Shown here: positions 51,268 through 62,624 of the stretch, in pieces
Layout: the number at the start of each line of letters is the position of its first letter
How positions within the stretch are numbered: position 1 is the first letter of the stretch
Source: Parelaphostrongylus tenuis
Taxonomy: Eukaryota; Nematoda; Chromadorea; Rhabditida; Metastrongylidae
DNA length: 64,000 nt
Direction of reading: 5' to 3'
NCBI GenBank assembly: GCA_019055375.1
Contig: JAHQIW010004394.1
Coordinates: 349,408 to 413,407 of the forward strand
Made by a program: the position numbers and the translations under genes
Notes under the pieces: model-generated
Told to the model about the DNA's origin: nothing
Databases searched by the model: none
What the model saw: the letters and a program-made list of their open reading frames with translations, nothing else

Positions 51268-54200
51268 ATGATTCTAACTCTACTTCCAGTTGAAAATGTT
51301 CCGGATCTTCGTGATAAATTTACACTGCCTCCAAATTTCGACTACAGGGTGTGGTTCCCTATGCATATGTTTGTACAAATGGAGAAAATGGAGGGAAAAC
51401 TACGCTCTGTGGATCTTATTGTTGAGGTAATCTCATATTTGACTTATTCTTTTGTCTACGAATTTCTCACTTGAGAATTCATGTTCAGCTTCACCGTCCA
51501 CTGATCTTGTTTTACTGCTGATGTTTAGGTTCACGATGCAAGAATTCCAATCAGCGGTAGAAATCCGAAATTTTTCAAACAGTTCTGTTCGGTGCGGCCG
51601 CCATATATTGGTTATGAACAAAATGGACCTCATTAATATGAAAAAATACAAGTATGTTTTTTATTTGAAGTCTAATCTTCGTCTATAAATGTGCAGCCAT
51701 GTGTGTCAGCATCACCTCAAACGTTCCACGCCAGACTATTGCGAGCATCCGGCAGCAGATTTTAACCCTCCAAGAACCATATGATCACTTTGAATCAAGC
51801 CGCGCAACGTCGAATCTCACCCAGGTACTCTAATGGCGGTGTCAGGGCAGAAGCAGGCAGCCAGAGGCAGAGATCGATATGCAGTGCTGCCTACCTGTGA
51901 CTGCCGCGTGAGCGACGGCGCGACGCCGCTTGCCTACCAGCGGTGGCCCTCAAAGGGTTAAGCGTTTCATGAGGCACTATGGCACTTTTAGTGTTAGACA
52001 ACCCTTACATATAAGAGAATCGAGGCCGAAGTGGTTACGCTGTTTGTGAAGTGAAAAGATCACTCCACACTGAAGTGGTAACAAATCACTGCATGTGAAG
52101 TGATAAGATTATCTGACATTACAGTGATTAACAGTCGATTTTATTTTAGCGAGGTCTCATAAGCACTCGAATACAAAGGTATTATTCACTTTAGCAGCTA
52201 TGAGTATCGAGTGTTAATCACCGCGACGTCAGGTAATCTTATCACTAGGTATATAATGATTATTATCGCTGCAGTGTAGGGGGATCTTTCACTTTACAGC
52301 CAGTGTAACTAATCAGCGTCGATTCCCTTATAAGTAGGGGTATACTCCCTTACAGGTGATTGGGTGAACCGAAAGGCACTCGTGCTACTGATGAGGCCAG
52401 ATGGCCGAAACGTATTTCTAGCAGTATAAATGCCATAACAAACCTCATGAGAGGACGAAAATATCTTGTCAGGATGTATTAAATTTCGGGTGAGGCTTCA
52501 AAAACAGTCGAACATAAGGGTATCTGGAGCATAACACTATGTTTCAGCGATTTTTTTCAGGAGGAAAAGAACTTGTTTGCACCTTTAGTCAGAAAATGTC
52601 AATGATGAATACTCAGGGTAGAAGAAGATCTATAAAGAAATCACATTGTGGTTTCGTTTAGATGTTTCCAGCAAAACCTCTATAGACATTTGACGTCGTT
52701 GAGTTCGTTCAGACAACCGATTGAAGACTACTATCGCCATGAGCAGGGGATCACAGACATTATTTGGACAGATTGTAAGAGGCGCATAAGTCGAGCACTA
52801 TCAAACGTTCAACAGACTGTTCTCGATGTTCTCGTGCAAAGCCCACGCTTCAATCGTATGGTGAAAACTGAGTATCAAGTGAGCTTATTCTGTACCATGA
52901 GTTACAAATTTTCACCTAATAATGGTGTCTCTCCTAATGATTTAACACCTCACTGTGCCTGGGAGATTTTCCTGAGTGTTGGACTGCGAAGTACAGCGGT
53001 GGGTTCAACCCCAGCAGGGCCAGCCAAGCTGAAAAGAAGCCGAACTTTCCACTGGGAAAGCCTAACTAAAAGTAAACTGTACCAGATATGAACGCCTCTC
53101 GCTAGCTACTAGTCGCAGGGTGGTAGTAGTCCTTCGTTCTACAACGGCCGGCGATAGCCCTAATTTTATGACAACCTAAGGAAATTATCGACTAGGCTTC
53201 CCTCAAGACCCCGGGAACAAAACAGCTTAACCAGCACAGTCTTCCGTGCTGGAGCGCACATTATCAGTGAAGACGATCCGGCCAAGTATCCAAGTATTCC
53301 TAGTATCCAAGTAATTATGACGTTTTGTTCTCATTTGGAAATGTCAGATGTCTTCAGGTTTGTAACGCGCCTATAGCGCAATGAGTCTTTCTTTCCATTA
53401 TAGTACCTAAACATGGAAAAATTTATAGGTTATGGTAGTGGGAATACCTAACGTTGGAAAGTCTTCACTCATCAATTCATGGCGCTCTCATAATCTTGGA
53501 ATGAAACGGAGTGCTGTTATGGAAGGTAAGTCTTCTTTTTCATGCAACTTTACAACCGTAGTCTCATCCGAGCTCCTTTGGAAGAGTATAGTGCGGATTT
53601 CAACTTTGTGGTTGGGTTTCTTGACCACTCCACTAGTCGGTGCGGTGCTTTTGACACTTTTCCCGTCTTCCTATTTCACTTCAATCATAATATGAAATCT
53701 GCTTTTTGGAATTTCACAAATTCGAGCCCTGAAATCGTGATCCTTATCTAATTCAGAATTTCTTTGAATTGTGTTCGAAGCTTAGAGTTTACCCAATGAT
53801 GTTGCGTGATGTGCAAAACTTTTACTTAGGCAAGACTCGAACCCGTACTCCACCCTCTCTGGGAGCGCGTGCTCTAACCCGTTACATTACCGACGACTGT
53901 TTTGCCACCTCTCTTTCTGCGCTACAATACATTTATCTGTCAGCAACCAACCATCAACGGCTGGGCCTGGGTAGCATAGAAAAAGTGATGGGAAAACAGC
54001 CGTCAGTAGTGCAATCGCTTCGTGCATGCGCCCTCGAATAGGGTGAAATGTGGTTTCGAGTCTTGCCTGACGCAAAAGTTTTGCACATCATTCAACATCA
54101 TTGGGTATATGTATAACATCATACACCGTTAAAAGCGTTAAATAAGAAGAGTTCTCTTTGATCACCTAGTAGTTAGGGTATAATTATTTACTTTTATTCC

Positions 54201-57081
54201 TTTTCGGGATACATGCGATGATTGGAGTTTTCTACAGGTGCTCGTCCTGGTGTCACCGTTCGAGTCCAGAATCGGGTGCGTGTTTTGGATAAAGCCACCG
54301 ATCTATGTGCTCGACACACCAGGCGTTCTTTCTCCAGCAACTAGAAACATTGATGAGGTACTCTTTTAGGAATTCCTAGCAAAATTCCGTTGCGTTCAGT
54401 TTATGTACAATTTAGGTGATGAAGCTTTCCTTATGCAACCTTATACTCGAAAGCGCCACTGAACCTCGTTATGTTGCCGATTATCTTCTTTATTGGTTGA
54501 ATCGGTATGTTTTTATAAGGCTTATTTCAAACTACTTCAAAGCAATCTCATAATAACGTGTTTAAGTTTGCTCGGCGACTGTTCTCAGTTGAAAACCTCT
54601 TCAGCGAAGCCTCAGAAATCTCTATACTTCTTCTTTCTTCTTAAGCGGGCGCCGAGATGTTAAATACAAACTTTATTCACACAGTCAAAACAGCTAACGT
54701 TTTGGCAGGTCGCCTTCGTCAGAGCCTGGAAAGGTCAAAGTTGTTCACAATCCATTCAGTCAAACACTTCCATCACTTTTTTAGAGAAAATTGTCAGACC
54801 CAGATTTCATTGCATTAAGCACTAGGTCAACCTTTAAACATGCTCTCCGATCTTTAGTATATGTCTTCCACTGAATGAACAAGTGAAGAACAACGGAAAC
54901 GGTAACTACATAGGCTAGTAATGCACTACACCCATCAAAACAATAGTCTTATATACTGACTCATATCACAGGTGATTACGAGGCATTCTTCCCTGCGGTT
55001 CATAGCTGGATTGGTCGTGTTTATCCAGAACGCCTCAAGTATCTTTCGCGCTGATGTTTTTTTGCTCCTGCTCAAGGATGGTGACCTCTTTATCAAATAC
55101 TCCGGCATGCTTTTGGGCTCTATGTAACCTGCGGGGTGTTTTTTCTAGTATGGCGCATGTCAGCTAGGTGTTCTTCTATGCGAGCATAGAGCGGCCTACC
55201 CGTTTCGCCAATATATTTATCGTCGCACGCTTTGCAAGAGATCAGATACACTGTGCCTGACGCTCATGCAATCACCGTCTCTGCCGTAATGGGCATATTC
55301 GAGCAGTGTTTTGTTGTGCAGAGACGGTCATATAAACTATTTCGAACTAATTGGCGCCTAAGAGTATTTTGGTGGTATTTCTGTTACTGACACCAGATGC
55401 TCTAGGCCTGATCTTTTCAAATAACGTATTATAGCCGTACTTATCTCATTTGAAAAGAACGGGAGAATAAACGGGATCTTGCTTGCTCTAGAACTTTCGT
55501 GCAAGGACGTGTTGTTTCCTCTAGACCTAAGCCGGGGGTTACAAAGTTGTAGCCATTACAAATGGCTATCTCCCGAGCTAGCTTTTCGATTCTCTTCTCT
55601 GCTCCTCTCCGGTGCACACACCGGCGGCTGTTCGAAACATGTTTTTACTACGCCTTTTTTATGTGCGAGGGATGAGAGGAGAGATAGTGAATCAGGATAT
55701 TTTTATTACTTGGCTTTTCGGTACCACTTTGTTATATAGCCTTTGTCGCTTAGTTTATTTGCACGTTCAGAAAAGGAAGCCAATTATCTTTTGGTGTCTC
55801 ACGGGTGAATTTATATACTCTGACTGTTCCTAGCAACCTAAAACATCTGTCTAGCTCTCCTTGAGTCGAACAGATGACCAAGCAATCATCTATATACCTA
55901 CAGTAGAGTAGTGGCCGGAGATCAATCACTGGAGCTTCTACTTTGGACATGCAAGGCAACAGCTAGGTTAGGCGCCAGTCGCTGCCCCATTGCCAACCCT
56001 CCAGTCTGTGCAAAGTATTTTTCGGACCATTTGAAGACTGAGCAATTCAGACACTCTTTCAAGAGTATTACGAATTGTTGAATCGATAAGCCAAACATGT
56101 TGACGGCTTCTTGATGTTTTATAAGAAACTCATGTGTGGCTTGCAATGCAGAGTCATTTGACGCAGTGGTATAGAGTGAAGTGACGTCAAATGACTCCAT
56201 TACGAACGCGTTATCTGGATTCGCGTTGCGCAAACGGTCCAGAAGAACATCTGAGTATTAGTCAGATGGCCTGGAATATGTATTACTACTGGGATGTCAT
56301 TAAGTTCGAGAATCATGCTATCCTATTCGTCGGTCCGTCTACACAGCTAACGATGGATCTAACTTTAAATGTGAATGCATTATTAGACATCAGATCATCA
56401 GTGGATGCTAACTTGTGTTTTTATAAGCAAGTATAAGACGGAACATGTTGGTAATTCGATTTTTAATTGAGTAATAATAGATGGTCTTAAACCTGCCGCT
56501 TTTGCCGTACGGACCCACTCATTGTTTGATTTGCGGTGCTATCTCCTAAATTCCTTTTTAGAAGATGATCGGTAAAGCGAAGTATCTTCGAAAGGCATTC
56601 TAGTTATTCGATATCTAGCTGTTTGGGAATGACTACGAACTTGCCACCCGTTATCGCTAACTGATACTCTGACTGCTCCTTGCCTCATCAAATCTCGAAC
56701 TTCTTTCTTTTACACATTTTTGCACCTCGGTGAGATCTGATGTAAATCTTCAGCAGGATAATGAATAAGTGATCTAAAAGTTTCGACCGCATATTCCTAA
56801 ATTCCATCAACTTCTCGTCGGCGGTCTTGTTGTTTGTAGAACGGCTGAGGAAATGGTGGTATTGGCAAAGTCTCTACTTGCTGTTTTTCTTCTTTACTAA
56901 TCTCATCGGCTTTAGCTTTTTTACGGAGTTTGTTTGCAGCTCAGAAATTTTTTGATTAAAAGCTCTTTACATTACCGTCCATTTCAGAACTGGTGATTAT
57001 TCGTATGTCAGCCATTTCAAGATTCCTGGTGGACCAACTGATGATATCAACAAATTGTTAATTAGAATGTGTACTGCTAAG
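51268..57081 (+). CDS. MTG1: MTG1-like mitochondrial ribosome-assembly GTPase, 3' incomplete
   Basis: Exons: 51268-51426, 51529-51651, 52713-52878, 53429-53525, 54238-54357, 54416-54504, 56988-57081. All are GT-AG and phases join. About 282 residues are present and the C-terminal end lies beyond the last donor. Family features: FDYRVWFPMHM, VHDARIPISGRNP, then the circularly permuted GTPase order: NKMD (G4) before GIPNVGKSS (G1/P-loop) and LDTPGVLSP (G3). ARPGVT is the switch I region. MTG1 GTPases act in assembly of the mitochondrial ribosome large subunit. Exon 2 has one extra C at 51601 and exon 5 one extra G at 54294, each breaking the frame. The start is uncertain: MILTLLP at 51268, an upstream in-frame ATG at 51220, or splicing into 51290. 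Intron 6 holds an antisense Penelope-like element and intron 7 a sense RTE. Confidence 0.9.
51764..51959. repeat. Short element with D-type ends (MTG1 intron 2)
   Basis: Left AACCCTCCAAGAACCAT; opposite-strand right end AACCCTTTGAGGGCCACC. 196 bp, no coding frame. Confidence 0.55.
51968..52453. repeat. Palindromic element, hammerhead in right arm (MTG1 intron 2)
   Basis: Arms mirror each other: left AGAGAATCGAGGCCGAAGTG, AAGTGAAAAGATC, AGTGATAAGATTATCTGAC. Right (reverse) CAGGTAATCTTATCACT, GATCTTTCACTTTAC, GCGTCGATTCCCTTATA. ATTACCTGACG and TCGACGC blocks are shared with the 48 kb elements. The left arm has lost its hammerhead. Confidence 0.75.
52381..52424 (+). ncRNA. Hammerhead motif, core intact
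   Basis: CGTGCTA, core CTGATGA (52,388-52,394), stem II GGCC-AGAT-GGCC, GAAA, CGTATTTC, TAGCAG. Stem I TGCTA/TAGCA has 5 bp. Stem III is weak (A-U then mismatches), so activity is doubtful. Confidence 0.7.
52950..53030 (+). repeat. Possible tRNA-derived fragment (MTG1 intron 3)
   Basis: The B-box-like GGTTCAACCCC at about 53,001 lies in a GC-richer patch. No clear A-box. The rest of intron 3 is unassigned. Confidence 0.3.
53790..54110. repeat. Foldback with tRNA-like arms (copy T9, MTG1 intron 4)
   Basis: Left AATGATGTTGCGTGATGTGC; right GCACATCATTCAACATCATT, exact inverted ends. Left arm (minus) has GGGTTCGAGTCTTGCC. Right arm (plus) has CCGTCAGTAGTGCAATCGC and GGTTTCGAGTCTTGCC, ending CTGACGC. 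The centre has CAGCAACCAACCATCAACGG, shared with the copy at 33.4 kb. Confidence 0.75.
54692..54727 (-). ncRNA. Penelope-like 3' hammerhead motif, mutated
   Basis: Minus strand: AGGCT, CTGACGA, A, GGCGACCTGCC, AAAA, CGTT, AGCT. Same layout as 34,430. The G of GAAA is A, expected to inactivate. Its position about 210 bp after the stop codon ties this motif type to the Penelope-like element. Confidence 0.65.
54692..56950 (-). mobile_element. Penelope-like retroelement in MTG1 intron 6 (copy 3)
   Basis: Minus strand, N to C: PPFPQPFYKQQ, VRVSVSDNG, then SFDVTSLYTT (56,130-56,200), FVILLKECLNCSVF, GGLAMGQRLAPNLAVAL, SKVEAPVIDLRPLLYCRYID with the catalytic DD pair in YIDDC (55,880), FTRETPKDNWLPFLNVQ. 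The endonuclease follows: VYLISCKACDDKYIGETGRP (GIY-YIG, about 55,190-55,250) and KILEAFWINTTNPAMNRREE, with a stop at 54,937-54,935. Key catalytic residues of both domains survive but frameshifts and stops occur (for example between the RT blocks). A hammerhead-like motif lies beyond the stop at 54,692-54,727. It is the best preserved Penelope-like copy here. Confidence 0.92.
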
Positions 57082-57194
57082 GTAGGCATTTTTTTCGATT
57101 TAAAGTGTTGATTGTGCTGGGTTAGAAACATGTGAAATAATTCATCAGTGCCCAAGTTTTAGAGAAAGTAGCTCTCCTGAGTTTATATAGAGGT

Positions 57195-60100
57195 ATATAT
57201 ACACATCCACGGACCTCCCTCTTTGAGGGATCCTTGCCCGGTTAGTCGCGAGGGCACGTGGCGCGTCCCCAGGTGGTGGATAGGGAATAAACGCGAACCA
57301 AAAGCGACCGTGTGCTTCCCAGAGACGCAGGTGGATTCAGGGGACGAGCTCCCTGCTTCTGCAGCGCCGACTTGACAAAAACTCTATTTCTACGAGTCAA
57401 GTCGGCCAAAAGCCTGCAATCAAGCGGCTGGGAAGTACATGGGAGGCGGTTAGGAGTCGCCTCCAACAAATAAGCTCCTCCCGCTCCTCCGAGAGAGACT
57501 GGCAAGCTACTCGTGAGTACCCAGCCCCCACGTTTAGAGCCTGGCAAGCTATACGTTGGGTATCAAAATGCCAAAAACAGTAACAAATATGGGCCTCATT
57601 CCCCTGACCCCGAAAGAGCCCCTGGTACGGCAGCGCCAGGTAGGACGAGTACGGAGAGGCTGCTAAAATCTCAGGGCCGAACTAGGCTGCCAAGATCGAA
57701 ACGGACTAAAATGACGATCTGTACCTACAACGCAAGAACCCTTGCTCACGAATCCGCTGTAGAAGATCTATTGATTCAAGCAAGAAGAATAAGGTACGAC
57801 GTCATTGGCCTGGCTGAGACGAGAAGGCGCCATCCTTTTCACGCTGTTTATGACACCGAGAAGAACTGTTCCTTGGAACATGCGATCGCAGAGGTGTCGG
57901 CGGCGTTGGCGTCCTCGTCAAATCGAATTTGACCGTGAACATCGATTCGTTCGAACAACTAACAACCCGTATCGGACGATTACGGTTGAAACGATGTGGT
58001 TCTATGCCGGCTTTGACCATCTTCGTTGCTTACGCACCAACATCAAGCTATGACGAAGACGAAGTCGAAGCGTTCTATATGGACCTCGAAAAATTCTTCA
58101 GAGAAGATCACTACATTCTTCAAGGTCATTGTCGGAGATTTTAACGCAAAAATTGGACCTAGAAGAACGTCTGAAGAACGTCACATGGGACCCACGGACT
58201 AGAATGGAATGAACAGGGTGAGAGGCTATCTGAGTTTATCATGACGACCCAAACCATCCATGGTAACTCGCATTTCCAAAAGCCTCTTTCTCAGCGATGG
58301 ACGTGGGAGTCTTCCAATGGAGAGTACCATAACGAAATAGACCACATCTTAGTAAATCGAAGGTTTTGCCTGACCGATGTCGCTGTTGTTCCTAAGTTCT
58401 ACACGGATCAGACCATCGCCTCCTTCGCGCAACGTTCCGTTTTCGAGGAGAGGAGAGAAAGCCGCTAAATTCAACAACGAAGTCCTAGAACTACCATAAA
58501 CTGGGATGTATTCAAATCATTAGTCGGCTCTTGGGAAGATACCGTTGTCGACAACATCGACGAAGAATACGATCGACTCTTGAATATCTTCACGTTAGCG
58601 CTATGAAAGCCGAGAGTCCTAAGGTCACGAAGAGACGCTTGTCTCCGCAGACACTCGAGCTGATACGTCAACGTGGAATCGCACGAGCTACAGGCAACCG
58701 AAACCTTACGTCCGAACTTGCGAAACGCTGCAGAGAAGCGATAAAGAAGACCTCAAAGAGAGACGAGCAGCAGTTATGGCAGAAGCTGCAGAAGCTGGGA
58801 AGAGCATTCGCAAAGCCCAGCGAGGCTTCGCCAACTATAAGACCAAGATGATTGCACTCCGATACCCTGACGGGACACTTACAGCTTCCAGAAGGGCTAT
58901 GGAGAAAATCATCCACCAGTACTACTCGGATCTCTTCGCTAGCCATGTTCTCTTACCGTCATATAAATTGAAAGAGGACGAATATGTCGTTCCACCGGTC
59001 CTCCCTTCCGAAATCCGACATGCTATATCGTCGGTGAAGAACAGAACAACACCCGGTCCAGACAGGATTAGACCAGAACACCTGAAGAACCTGCCGCCAG
59101 TTCTCATCAACACCCTGGCTCGGCTCTTCACTCGCTACCTGTCAGAATGCAAGGTCCCTATTCAATGGAAAACCAGCAAGACCGTATTGTTGTTCAAAAA
59201 GGGAGACCTTCACGACATAGGCAATTATCGCCCAATCTGCTTGCTGTCCGTTGTCTATAAACTCTTTACTCGAGTCATCCTAAACAGGATTGACAGAACA
59301 CTGGACGAAGGACAGCCATGCGAACAAGCAGGGTTCCGAAAAGGATTTAGTACCATAGACCACATCCACACGATTACAAGACTCATTGAAGTTTCACGAG
59401 AGTACAAACAACCACTCTGTCTCACTTTCATCGATCTGAAGAAAGCCTTTGATTCAGTGGAAACAGAAGCGGTTATAGAGGCTCTGGATAACCAGGGCGT
59501 CCCTACTCGGTACATAATGATCCTTCGTGAGCTTTATAAAGATTTCACGACCAAAATATCTCCATTCTACAACAATATCACCATTGACGTAAGAAGAGGG
59601 GTTCGACAAGGCGATACAATTTCGCCAAAACTATTCACTGCCACCCTACAAAACGTCATGCGAACATTAGAATGGGACGATATGGGAGTGAAAATTGACG
59701 GTCGACAATTAAACCATCTTCGCTTTGCTGACGATATCGTTCTCATAACACCAAACATCAGCCAAGCGAACGAATGTTGACCGATTTCGATAACGCCTGT
59801 GGAAAGATTGGTCTTCAACTAAATCTAACGAAAACGATGTTCATGAGGAACGGATGGGTTTCGAATGCCCCATTCACGCTCAACGGAACGACAATCTCCG
59901 AATGCTCCAGTTACGTCTATCTAGGTCGTGAAATCAACATGATGAACGACCTAGCTCCAGAGTTGAGCAGGAGGAAACGAGCGGCTTGGGGAACGTTTAA
60001 GAGCATCGAAGATGTAGTGAAGAGGACAAAGAACATCCGACTCCGTGCCACCTTTTCGACTCGACAATTATCCCTGCCCTAACGTATGCAGCAGAAACCT

Positions 60101-60560
60101 GGTCGCTACGTAAGCAGGATGAAAGATCACTTGGCCGTTATCGAACGCGCAGTCGAAAGGTCGATGCTAGGAGTATCCCGTATCTCGCAAATGAGAGAAA
60201 GGATCCGAAGTTCCGACCTACGTCAACGATCGAAAATCAGAGACGCCGTTCTACACGCCGGATATCGAAAATAAGGTGGGCCGGACACGTGATGCGCTTC
60301 AACGACAACCGATGGACGAGAGCCGTTACCGACTGGATTCCTCGGGACGTCAAGCGCTCTAAAGGAAGACCACTGACCCGTTGGTCCGATTTCTTCACGA
60401 AAATCTTATTAGAGAGGAAACGATTATGATGCCTCCATACGCCGAATTCCTAGGAACGAGGAGGAACCTACTGAGCTTACTCTTGGCACGCGCGATAGGG
60501 AAATAGTGGAAGAGTTGCTGGATATTCACTCGGGTCACTCGACAAATCAACGCGTGATGC
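57195..60560 (+). mobile_element. RTE non-LTR retrotransposon, near full length, decayed
   Basis: The 5' region has GGGCACGTGGCGCGTCCCCA. The coding part starts near 57,513. Endonuclease (APE type): MTICTYNARTL, DVIGLAETRRRHP, then shifted frames with FVAYAPTSSYDEDEVEAF, NEIDHILVNRRFCL. Reverse transcriptase 58,776-59,780: TPGPDRIRPEHLKNLP, NYRPICLLSVVYKL, GFRKGFSTIDHI, LTFIDLKKAFDSVE, GVRQGDTISPKLF and catalytic RFADDIVLIT. After a single-base loss the C-terminal part continues (TDFDNACGKIGLQLNLTKT, RAAWGTFKSIEDV). Several frameshifts (about 57,870, 58,130, 58,475, 59,775, 60,045) make it dead. It sits in MTG1 intron 7, sense orientation. Confidence 0.93.
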
Positions 60561-60747
60561 TAGGTGATACTACAAGGGGATATAGATGTGTATTTTACTA
60601 TGCACGATACTTATATATAACACTATAAACGTCATTGTACGTACGTGTATAGTAGACATATGTCATGCGCATCACCGTTACGCTACATTATACTTACCTC
60701 ATTTAATATTGCGCCATGTGTATATATATATTATATATAATATATCG
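60561..60747. repeat. AT-rich spacer between RTE copies
   Basis: Includes GTGTATATATATATTATATA and related runs. No gene. Separates the first RTE 3' end from the second copy. Confidence 0.6.
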
Positions 60748-61590
60748 CGCTTTGCTGGACGATGCTCGTTCTTCGGATATCACCGACCAACTATCAGCCG
60801 AAGCGGCACGAATGTTGACTGATTTCGATAACGCCTGTGGAAAGATCGGTCTTCAACTGAATCTAACGAAAACAATGTTCATGAGGAACGGATGGGTTTC
60901 TAATGCCCCATTCACAGCTCAACGGAACGACAATTTCCGAATGCTCCAGTTACATCTATCTAGGTCGTGAAATCAACATGATGAACGACCTAGCCCCAGA
61001 GTTGAGCAGGAGGAAACGAGCGGCTTGGGGAACGTTTAAGAGCATCGAAGATGTAGTGAAGAGGACAAAGAACATCCGACTCCGTGCCCACCTTTTCGAC
61101 TCGACAATTATCCCTGCCCTAACGTATGCAGCAGAAACCTGGTCGCTACGTAAGCAGGATGAAAGATCACTTGCCGTTATCGAACGCGCAGTCGAAAGGT
61201 CGATGCTAGGAGTATCTCGTATTTCGCAAATGAGACAAAGGATCCGAACTTCCGACCTACGTCAACGATCGAAAATCAGAGACGCCGTTCTACACGCCAG
61301 GATATCGAAAATAAGGTGGGCCGGACACGTGATGCGCTTCAACGACAACCGATGGACGAGAGCCGTTACCGACTGGATTCCTCGGGACGTCAAGCGCTCT
61401 AAAGGAAGACCACTGACCCGTTGGTCCGATTTCTTCACGAAAGCGATGGAAGAAAGATATGATGCTCAGCGAATTCCTAGAGCAAGGAGGACCCACTGGG
61501 CTACTCTTGCACGCGATAGGGAAAAATGGAAGAGTTGCTGGTACCCGCTCGAGTCACTCGACGATCAACGGGACGACAGGTGAGACAAGT
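60748..61590 (+). mobile_element. Second RTE copy, 5' truncated
   Basis: Begins at CGCTTTGCTG, the codons of the FADD motif, and runs to the RTE 3' end. The C-terminal frame 60,903-61,583 is open for 226 codons: [74 protein letters not shown]. One frameshift lies near 60,913. It has fewer defects in this region than the first copy, so it is younger or better preserved. Confidence 0.92.
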
Positions 61591-61684
61591 GTGATACTAC
61601 TGATATTATATATTACTAGTACCCTATATATCATCTATATATATACTTCACCCGTGCTGCGGGAGCGACATTGGTCGGCGCAGG

Positions 61685-62035
61685 CGTTAGTAGGTGCCGG
61701 GTCTGCTAGTCGCGGCTGCGAGGGTCACTGGTTCGACTCTCGGCGCTCATGGCTCACCACAAGCCATCGCATTTCCACTTCCTCGGGTGTCGATAAAAAT
61801 GGTACCGAGGACAGGTGCTCAGAGTTGTGCTGGGAAGATAAGCAGCCACTGACTGCAGGTCTCAGCGGTGCGCTCCCCACGCGAGTCATTTGTAAAGCGG
61901 CCTATGGACGTGGGCATTCACTGCAGGCCTCTAACGTAACGTTAGAAAATTGAAGTCGTAATGGCATGGCGCATCCACTCAGGATTGATTGTTCACATAC
62001 GCCGAGAGCTCTTATCCATTTTTCTTATATATCCA
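61685..62035 (+). repeat. SINE family A, diverged copy
   Basis: Has GGTTCGACTCTCGGCGCTCA, GGCTCACCACAAGCCATC, AAGATAAGCAGCCACTGACT, and the 3' CGCCGAGAGCTCTTATCC. Many single-base insertions relative to the 36.4 kb copy make it longer. Confidence 0.78.
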
Positions 62036-62074
62036 CGCTGTAATCAGCCTGTTTGCACGTAGAGGCCTGACTCG

Positions 62075-62480
62075 CGCGGGCACTAGCAACACCCGTTTCC
62101 TCCCTACGGGTGCAAAGAGTAGCCCAGTGGGTGTCCTCCTCGTTCTAGGATCTCGTAGTGCATCATATCTTTCTTCTATGATTTTGTGAAGAAATCGGAA
62201 CCATCGGGTCGGTAGTCTCCCGGTAGAGCGCTTGAAATCCCGAGGAATCCAGTTGGAAACTGCTCTCGTCCATAGGTTATCGTTGAAAAGCATCACGGGT
62301 CTGGTCCACCTTATTTTCGATATCCGGCGTGTAGGAACGACGTCTTTGCTTTTCGATCGTTGACGTATCGCAACTTCGGATCCTTTCTCTCATATTTGGA
62401 GATATTGGAGACTCTTTCATAATCGACTTTCCGACTGCGCGTTCACAAGGCCAAGTGATCACCCCATCCTGTCTCATAGT
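62075..62480 (-). mobile_element. RTE 3' fragment, inverted
   Basis: On the minus strand it has CAACGATAACCTATGGACGA, GATTTCAAGCGCTCTACCGG and GATTTTGTGAAG-type reverse matches to the RTE C-terminus. Faces the copy ending at 61,590, so a transcript could form a hairpin. Confidence 0.85.
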
Positions 62481-62504
62481 AGCGACCAGGTCTCTACTGC
62501 GTAC

Positions 62505-62592
62505 GTTTTATACATATAGCGTATGCGCATATATATCTATATATTTTTTTTATGTATATATACATATATGCATATGTATGTATAACACCTTG
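62505..62592. repeat. AT-rich tract
   Basis: TATATATCTATATA, T-run and TATATATACATATATGCATA. Low complexity. Confidence 0.7.
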
Positions 62593-62624
62593 TGAGTTCC
62601 TTCTGATCAGGAGGGAACAAATGA

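Noticed and set aside
47133..51268. ADCK1 and MTG1 as a nematode operon
   Set aside because: A 4.1-kb repeat-filled gap is far larger than usual operon spacing and no trans-splice signal was identified.
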